Shown piece by piece: positions 58,381 to 64,000 of a stretch of 64,000 bases of DNA (positions are counted from its first letter, which is position 1; each line of letters opens with the position of its first letter). This DNA is from Tetrapyrgos nigripes. Lineage: Eukaryota > Basidiomycota > Agaricomycetes > Agaricales > Campanellaceae. The notes below the pieces were generated by a model. It was not told where the DNA came from and made no database searches. It saw nothing but the letters and a program-made list of their open reading frames with translations. Made by a program: the position numbers and the translations under genes. The DNA is taken from assembly GCA_013368315.1 (NCBI GenBank), contig JAACJM010000047.1, positions 186,001 through 250,000 on the forward strand, written 5' to 3'.

Positions 58381-61003
58381 TTAAAGAATCTGCTCGGGCT
58401 CTCTGAAGAATAAACTCGAAGCCTTCTTCTGTGCGTTTACGGCCCTCTTTACAACGGGCTGCTCAACCTTCCTTTCCTCAACAACACCACGCTTCGTCAT
58501 TTTGACCTTGCCAGGCGTCCACTCCTTCAGCCAACCGGGAATAGTAGAGAACCACTGATTCTGGACAGCTTTGATAGTAGGGTCAACTTTTCCGTTCGCA
58601 ATAGAGAGGTCGGAACAATCTATGAGCTTGGTCAGCAACGAAGCGCAAATAACAGCCTGTAAACAATTGTACTAACGGAAACCGTCTCCGACCGCAATAG
58701 GTTGGGAGGAGGTGCTTGCGACATTGACGCCATCGGCAGATAAAGTGGCTTCTCTCCAGGGATCGCCTGGTGAGAGAGACGATTCAAATTGAGTAAATAA
58801 TGCACAAGTTTTTTGAAACAGAAAAGTGAGATCACTCACGTTGACCGTTAGCGAAGAATAGATGGTCTACACTGACATTCCATCCATGGTATGCCTCATT
58901 CGTTTTGGCAACGCCATCTGCCATTGGAGGAGGGTTGCTCTCAGAGAAGACATCGGAGAACATCAATTCACATTGACGCTGAATTATGTGGTACGGAGGA
59001 ATGAGTGAAGGCACAACCGATAAGAATAAAATAGTACCACTCACGATGTCAGACTCTGGTTTTGTCAAACGGGAAACGACAGCGGGTACATTTTCTGGAG
59101 GGCCATCTTGGAGGAAGCCGACTTCGTTACACACAATCCAGTACCAAGAGCGGCCAGCATTGTCAAGAGAGGTGTCGGTGTAGACCTCTGAAGAAGGGTT
59201 GTAGGTGCCCAGACATTCTCTATAAGTCACAAATGAGCGCAAGTGCTTACAAGAAGAACAGAGACACAACAACGCACTCGGGATCAGTGACATCACATAC
59301 TATGAGTACTTGTGAGCAAGATGGATAACCCTTTTATGGAATTATACTCACAGAGATAAATGTAACCCTGAACTGTCCAAAAATTACCCCATGCATTCAA
59401 AGCCCAGTCAAGACCTGGAAGAAGGGCAAGGATGTTTAGAGAACCCGTTGCCCATACTCGGAAAGTGTAAACTCTCACCATATCCATCAGGCCCGGAAGG
59501 ATAGGCCCACCAATCAGTCTCTAGAGCATCACAGAATAAGGAGAAGACTGTGCCGTTGCCGCTAGTAGGCTGCAGGGATTGCCAGTCCCAAAGGTTGTTT
59601 CGGACTATACAACGTCACAAACGATTAAAATCAGCGCATCGACAAGAGTTTTAAAAAACATACGAGCTTTGTGAGATTGAAGAAAGAGAGAGAGAGCAGC
59701 AGTGAGCCTTCATTCCGTGACACCACTGAAAAAAATGGCTTACCACCAGCAACATCATCTAAATGAGTCATACTTCCCAAACCCCAATTAGCCTTGAGCG
59801 CGTCAATTGCCGTTTGGTTATCACCCGAGAATACTTCGTCGACATAGGCAATGACACGCTCGACATCGGCTGAACAATTCTGTGGCATGAACTGACGGAT
59901 GGGTTCGAAGTAACCCCAGTAGTCACTGAAAGAACGCACGTCAGGAATGCAGTGGTAGTAGTGCAGGCACTGAAGATGGACTTACAGAATGGTTTCCACC
60001 ACGGCAGAAGAAGCATAACCCGCGGCGAAAACGTCGGGTTTGCTAATAAAAGATTCATTCAGTACACCAAAGCGCACTGAAGTCTGAAGTATGCATAGAC
60101 TTACTTGACCAACGTGTAGCTAGTCAAAGCACCACTATATGAACCGCCAGCCAAAATCCATGGAGCCTTATCCGGAGCCAGATTTTCGCCGTCTGGTTGG
60201 GGAAGGTTTACGTTGAAAGCGAAATACTCGAGGTCGTCGATGGCTTGTTGAATAGTGTGCAGTCCTTGCAAACTTTTTCCAGACAGGTCAGGTTTGGGGT
60301 TACTGAGACCGTAGAAACGATGTTCGAGAATGATGACCGAACCGCTGTTCTGTTGTGCGGTGGCTCCAGTAATGGTTGTGTTGGTGAGGTAGCCGGTGTA
60401 TGCTGCAAGGACGGGAGCTGCGTTAGAACTAGGAACAGTGTGATAATCAGGGCGCGACTCACGTTGAGCATTGGCCTCTCCGGGTGTCATCAACACGATT
60501 GGACCTTGGAGACCAGTTAATGAAAGTCAAAAGGACATCAACTCCGAAAATGCGTACCACCTGCGGAAATTCGAGTTTAGTACACTTGTTTACAGGCCGT
60601 AATTTGCGCTTTCACTACTCACCGGGCTCGTAGAACTCATAAGTGTGCCAAAATCTCTGCTTGAAGGTTCCCAAGGATGGATTGTTGTGATCAATCTGGA
60701 AAGCCAATCTTAGTCCAGGATAGTATGAATGGTGCTCAGATTCTGCTCACGAGTTGATCAAAGTAATATGTAAAGTCTGAAACGAGTATTGTGAGCAAGG
60801 GAACGAAGTGCAGTTCCGACCGACTTACTATAGGGTGGGAGTTGGGTTCCATTGCGACTGACTACCGGGTGTGCGTCAGGTAGACTGACGACAGGAATGG
60901 AAGGAGGCCTCATCATGTTGGCGTTTCTGCGACCATCTGGGAGAACGGCATAAATGGTCGGCAACCACAATAGAGGGAGCAGAGACGCTAGTCGGAGGAA
61001 CAT
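58381..61003 (-). CDS. Secreted S28 serine carboxypeptidase-like peptidase, copy 2
   Basis: The start MFLRLASLLPLLWLPTIYAV is a signal peptide. The same blocks as copy 1 are present in the same order: PDGRRNANMMRPPSIPVVSL, GPIVLMTPGEANAQ, VIILEHRFYGLSNPKPDLSG, WILAGGSYSGALTSYTLVK (catalytic Ser), LDYWGYFEPIRQFMP-type block, WYWIVCNEVGFLQDGPPENV, SVDHLFFANGQ/GDPW (Asp), DGFRCSDLSIANG-like end with Phe-x-Cys-Ser. Around 58673-58681 the next-to-last exon ends just before DGF, and the shorter last exon begins CSDLSIANGK, so the catalytic His should be checked (copy 1 has DGFHCSDL). The tail KRGVVEERKVEQPVVKRAVN matches copy 1. It is the upstream member of the pair. Confidence 0.85.
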
Positions 61004-61753
61004 GGCTGCAGACCCGGTTGTTGACCAGTAGGGAAGCACCAGGGGACCTGCTTCCCTTCGAACGCCTTTTAAAGCATTCTCTCAAGAAGTTTGACCGACA
61101 GTGACCCACACGGAGTATATAGAAGCAAAGCATGATAAGCTTCCCATCCAAAAATTGTTCGTATCGCGTGTAGTCCCGCCATTATAAATCTTCTCGAGTA
61201 ATGTTAACAAGTTGGAGAGACTGAGAAGAATTCGCAAGTCTTCGGACGTCCAGCCAGCGTCCAGATAACGCTGGAAGCAAACCTAATGTCCAGCCCTTGA
61301 AGGGACCCAGAACTGTCGTATGGATTTCAACACCCCGTTCGCAAGGAACAACTGCTTACCAGTAGTGTCCGCCACGCAAAATCTTCGGCTACCCAACTTT
61401 GTGCTAGACGTCTCTCGATTCACCACGTATCCTGTTAGTGCCCTTCATCCTCCTTGTCGGACCTATGACGCTTAGCCAGCAAGCATAAGGCACTCAGTAT
61501 GTCATAGTGTCTGCTTGAGCCCATCGGAGTAAAGAGAAGCAGGGTATCCAAATTGCCAATTGCAAAATACGAGCCTACGGCAAAATTAAGACTTGTTTTG
61601 CGACCTCAACAAACATCTTCGGCGTATCGTCGTCAATTGTGAAAGTAAGGAGATAAGTGTCCGCAGAATTGTAGCAGATACAGAAACAAAGTATGTACAT
61701 AGTGATTACAACCAGGTGTATTTGCGTTCAGCTCATTATCGTCGTATATATGG
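61004..61753. other. Intergenic region between S28 copy 2 and formin
   Basis: 750 bp holding the promoter of S28 copy 2 and the 3' end of the formin gene. No gene supported. Confidence 0.35.
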
Positions 61754-64000
61754 TCATGACTCGGCGCTAATTATTCTACTTTTCCTTGACGGAGGCGCAC
61801 CATCAAGGAAAATCTTGCTAAGTGGACGATCATTGCGAGTAGGTCGAGCCCTTCGTTTACCATCGCGCATGCTACGAATAGCTTGATCCAGATCGCCACG
61901 TCCAACTGATCGTCCGTGCGTAGGCATAGCCTGTGGAGGGGCGAGAGTCGTCGGTGATTTCACAGTCTGGTATTTTTGGTTCAGTATAGGACACGTAACT
62001 GATAAGCAACAAAAAGGACGTACAGGATCCGTAGGAGGTTCTTGTACGGCTGTAGGTATCGCTGGTTTCGTGGCGGCATTCTCCTTCTGCTGGGCATCAT
62101 GAACTTCCAGGGCACATTTCTAAATGGCACGTCAGCCTAGATGCTATCTAGGGAATGATGGTGCATCTTACCTGGAGAGAAAGGGAGAAGGACTGGATAA
62201 GACCAAAGAAATCCTCGGGTTTAGGGGCATCAGGCGAGTCTGGATTCTCCCCATAGTATGCTAACAACGACCGTAGATCGTTTTCCACGCTGCTTGCCAT
62301 GTTCTTGAGCGCCTCGATAGTGGGAGTAGCTTTAACTACGAAAGGCTAGTAAAACGTGAGGGATTAGAAAACACCAGAGGAACAAGTTTCTTCTACCTGC
62401 ATCACAACAAGGAATCGATCGTTTTCAAGCGTACTTCTGGATTGGCGAAGTTGGCTCAGCTCGGTCTCGACTTGTCGTAAACCGGAGCTCAAAGAGTTCA
62501 TAGACTGTACTATTGTCTGTACAGAAGCTGTTGCCCAAATCAGCCGTGTATGAAGAGAATTCAGTGATGAAAGAGAACGCACTGCGGGCTGCTGCTTCAA
62601 GAGAAGGAAGCTCTTCTATGAAGGTGGGCAAAGCAGGATCGGTGCGTAGTAGAACCCTGGCAAGATAATGCAGCAGAGTGGGACAGTCTGCACCACCTTT
62701 AGCCGTCTTAGTTTCTTTGAGCTGGCGGTACTAGTCAGCAGTAAATTCATAACAATAGAACGTCTCTCTCTACCTTCTGCAGAGCTTCGAGTTGGAAACC
62801 TCTAGCATCACCCCTGAAGGTCGAATCATTCAGGGCATTACCGACAGCAAGAACAGCCTAAATGTCACATCAGTACAAAGTAACAAGCCTATAGAAAGAA
62901 ACAAAGAAAGTACCCTCAGAATCTGCTTTAATTTCTGAGAAGAGCGCAACTCCTGACAGGCTTCTCTGAGGAGCTTGAGTTCAGGCCGGATTTCCTCAAC
63001 GTCTACCTCCAATTTCCGGCGATATATCATACAATCTAGACGCTCGGATAGTCTAGGTATTGTCATGATCTTGTGTTGGTATTAATGCAAGCACATTATG
63101 ATAGAGCAATGATAGGGCACACCTGAGCGAAATATTGGTCTGCCTTTGCCAGTTTGCCCACATCGTCGTCGAAGTCCCTCATGCGGTTCATCTGTTAGAG
63201 AGTTCAGCACATACTTTACACCGTACAAGGTTCCTCTTACCTCTTCAGCTGTTGGTAACTGTTTACTGATAGCCTTGAGGTCGTCAACACTCAATAAGTT
63301 ATCATTGACCTCAACTAATGCTTTCTTGATTTCTGGAAGCCCAAGCTTGATCCTGGAAAGCATGATGGCTAGACAACGGAGCCATCAGGAATAGGTAGAT
63401 ACAGATGAAGCCAACACATACCAATGTTATTAGCTCGAGTGATATCTAATAAAGTTGTGACCGTCTGTTTCTTCGATGTATTATTTTGAATCTGAGAAGG
63501 TGTAGAGGGAGTAGTGTCCAAACAAAAAGTGGCTTCTAAATCGTTGAGATCAAATTCTACTACTGGCGATGACTCGCTCCATATTGATGTTGTTACAGAA
63601 GGATTGGCCAGCTTGTTCCAGAAGAACGGTTTTAGTCGTTTAGCTGGCTTCTTGGGTTTGGGTCTGAATGCGGCAAGAGGAGCTGACATTCCAGGAGGAG
63701 GAGGAGGAGGTGGTGGTGGTGGACCACCCATTGAAGAAGCAGGAGGTGGCGGTGGCGGCGGTGGTGGAGGACCAGCTGATCTTGGCGACGCGGGTGATAA
63801 CGGAGGAGGCGGGGGAGGGGGAGGAGGGGGAGGAGGAGGAGGAGGAGGAGGAGGAGGAGGAGGAGGAGGAGGTGCAGATGATGTACCAGACGGGGTAGAG
63901 GGAGGAGGAGATGATGACACAGAGGGTGAGCGATGCGGGGGTGGGGGAGGAGGAGGAGGAGGAGGAGACGAAGGCACGGATGACGAGCGATGAGGGGGTG
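61754..64000 (-). CDS. Formin (FH1-FH2), 5' part outside window
   Basis: The visible part starts within the FH1 region, a poly-Pro tract of about 100 residues (63690-64000), followed by GMSAPLAAFRPKPKKPAKRL and the FH2 core: KPFFWNKLANPS, VTTSIWSESSPVVEFDLNDL (lasso/linker), VTTLLDITRANNI/AIMLSR, GLPEIKKALVEVNDNLLSVD, MRDFDDDVGKLAKADQYFAQ, SERLDCMIYRRKLEVDVEEI, AVLAVGNALNDSTFRGDARG, LEALQKLKETKTAKGGADCP, TLLHYLARVLL. A coiled region and a basic tail (SMRDGKRRARPTRNDRPLSK, possible DAD-like) end at 61754. Formins nucleate unbranched actin cables at growing tips and septa; yeast BNI1 and fission yeast For3/Cdc12 are relatives. Introns are short GT-AG. Confidence 0.92.
63688..63982. repeat. GGA/GGT microsatellite encoding the formin poly-Pro tract
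   Basis: On the plus strand this is a nearly pure run of gga, ggt and ggc units, the densest being gga repeated over 63829-63871. On the coding strand it encodes proline runs (CCT/CCA/CCC). Such repeats are prone to length change and assembly error. Confidence 0.85.

Noticed and set aside
63514..63993. Plus-strand Gly-rich open frame
   Set aside because: It is the antisense of the formin FH1 poly-Pro repeat.

Overview
The window looks like nuclear DNA of a mushroom-forming basidiomycete (Agaricomycetes). The genes are small, closely packed and on both strands. Almost all are cut by many 45-70 bp introns, and the products are typical fungal proteins (1,3-beta-glucan GH17 and KRE6-type enzymes, metacaspase, LEU2, RIB1, YVC1, DUF6534-like serpentine membrane proteins). 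I could place about 30 protein genes. I saw no rRNA or tRNA gene, no CRISPR array and no transposon that I can support. || Layout: 1-1.1 kb, minus-strand membrane protein cut by the window edge; 1.5-2.5 kb PAR32/DUF3602-like protein; 3.3-3.6 kb small SMP-like protein; 4.0-6.5 kb metacaspase (-); 7.0-9.5 kb glycogen branching enzyme (-); 9.8-11.2 kb PEX14 (-) head to head with mitochondrial methionyl-tRNA synthetase (+); 13.3-15.7 kb Clr4-type H3K9 methyltransferase (-) head to head with MAK16 (+); 17.8-20.1 kb VPS17 (-); 20.3-24.8 kb tandem pair of membrane-anchored GH17 glucanases (-); 25.2-26.6 kb GTP cyclohydrolase II (-); 27.2-29.4 kb unrecognised coiled-coil/Pro-rich protein (+); 29.5-34.5 kb cluster of serpentine membrane protein genes with a segmental duplication and a broken copy; 34.8-37.7 kb haspin kinase (-) head to head with PSF2 (+); 38.8-41.9 kb YVC1-type TRP channel (-) head to head with ARPC3/ARC18 (+); 42.9-44.5 kb NOB1 (-) head to head with LEU2 (+); 46.3-48.8 kb USP36-like deubiquitinase (+); 49.8-52.5 kb KRE6/SKN1 (+); 53.0-54.7 kb RNF220-like RING ligase (+); 54.9-61.0 kb tandem pair of secreted S28 serine peptidases (-); 61.8-64.0 kb formin (-), cut by the right edge. 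|| The genes do not form a pathway cluster. They are mostly conserved housekeeping genes (ribosome biogenesis: MAK16, NOB1; replication and mitosis: PSF2, haspin, Clr4; actin: ARPC3, formin; cell wall: two GH17, KRE6; trafficking: VPS17, PEX14) mixed with lineage-expanded genes (GH17 pair, S28 pair, serpentine cluster). Several conserved gene pairs share very short divergent promoters (72-247 bp). || The most notable observations are an excess of GC-AG introns (four well supported, one or two weaker); runs of tiny exons in the metacaspase and in the chromodomain of the Clr4 homologue; a recent local duplication that left a pseudogene; and a series of single-base frame breaks in otherwise conserved genes, which suggests uncorrected sequencing indels rather than many pseudogenes. 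I found no clearly new multi-gene system. All exon boundaries were placed by reading frame and homology from memory, without alignment or transcript data.
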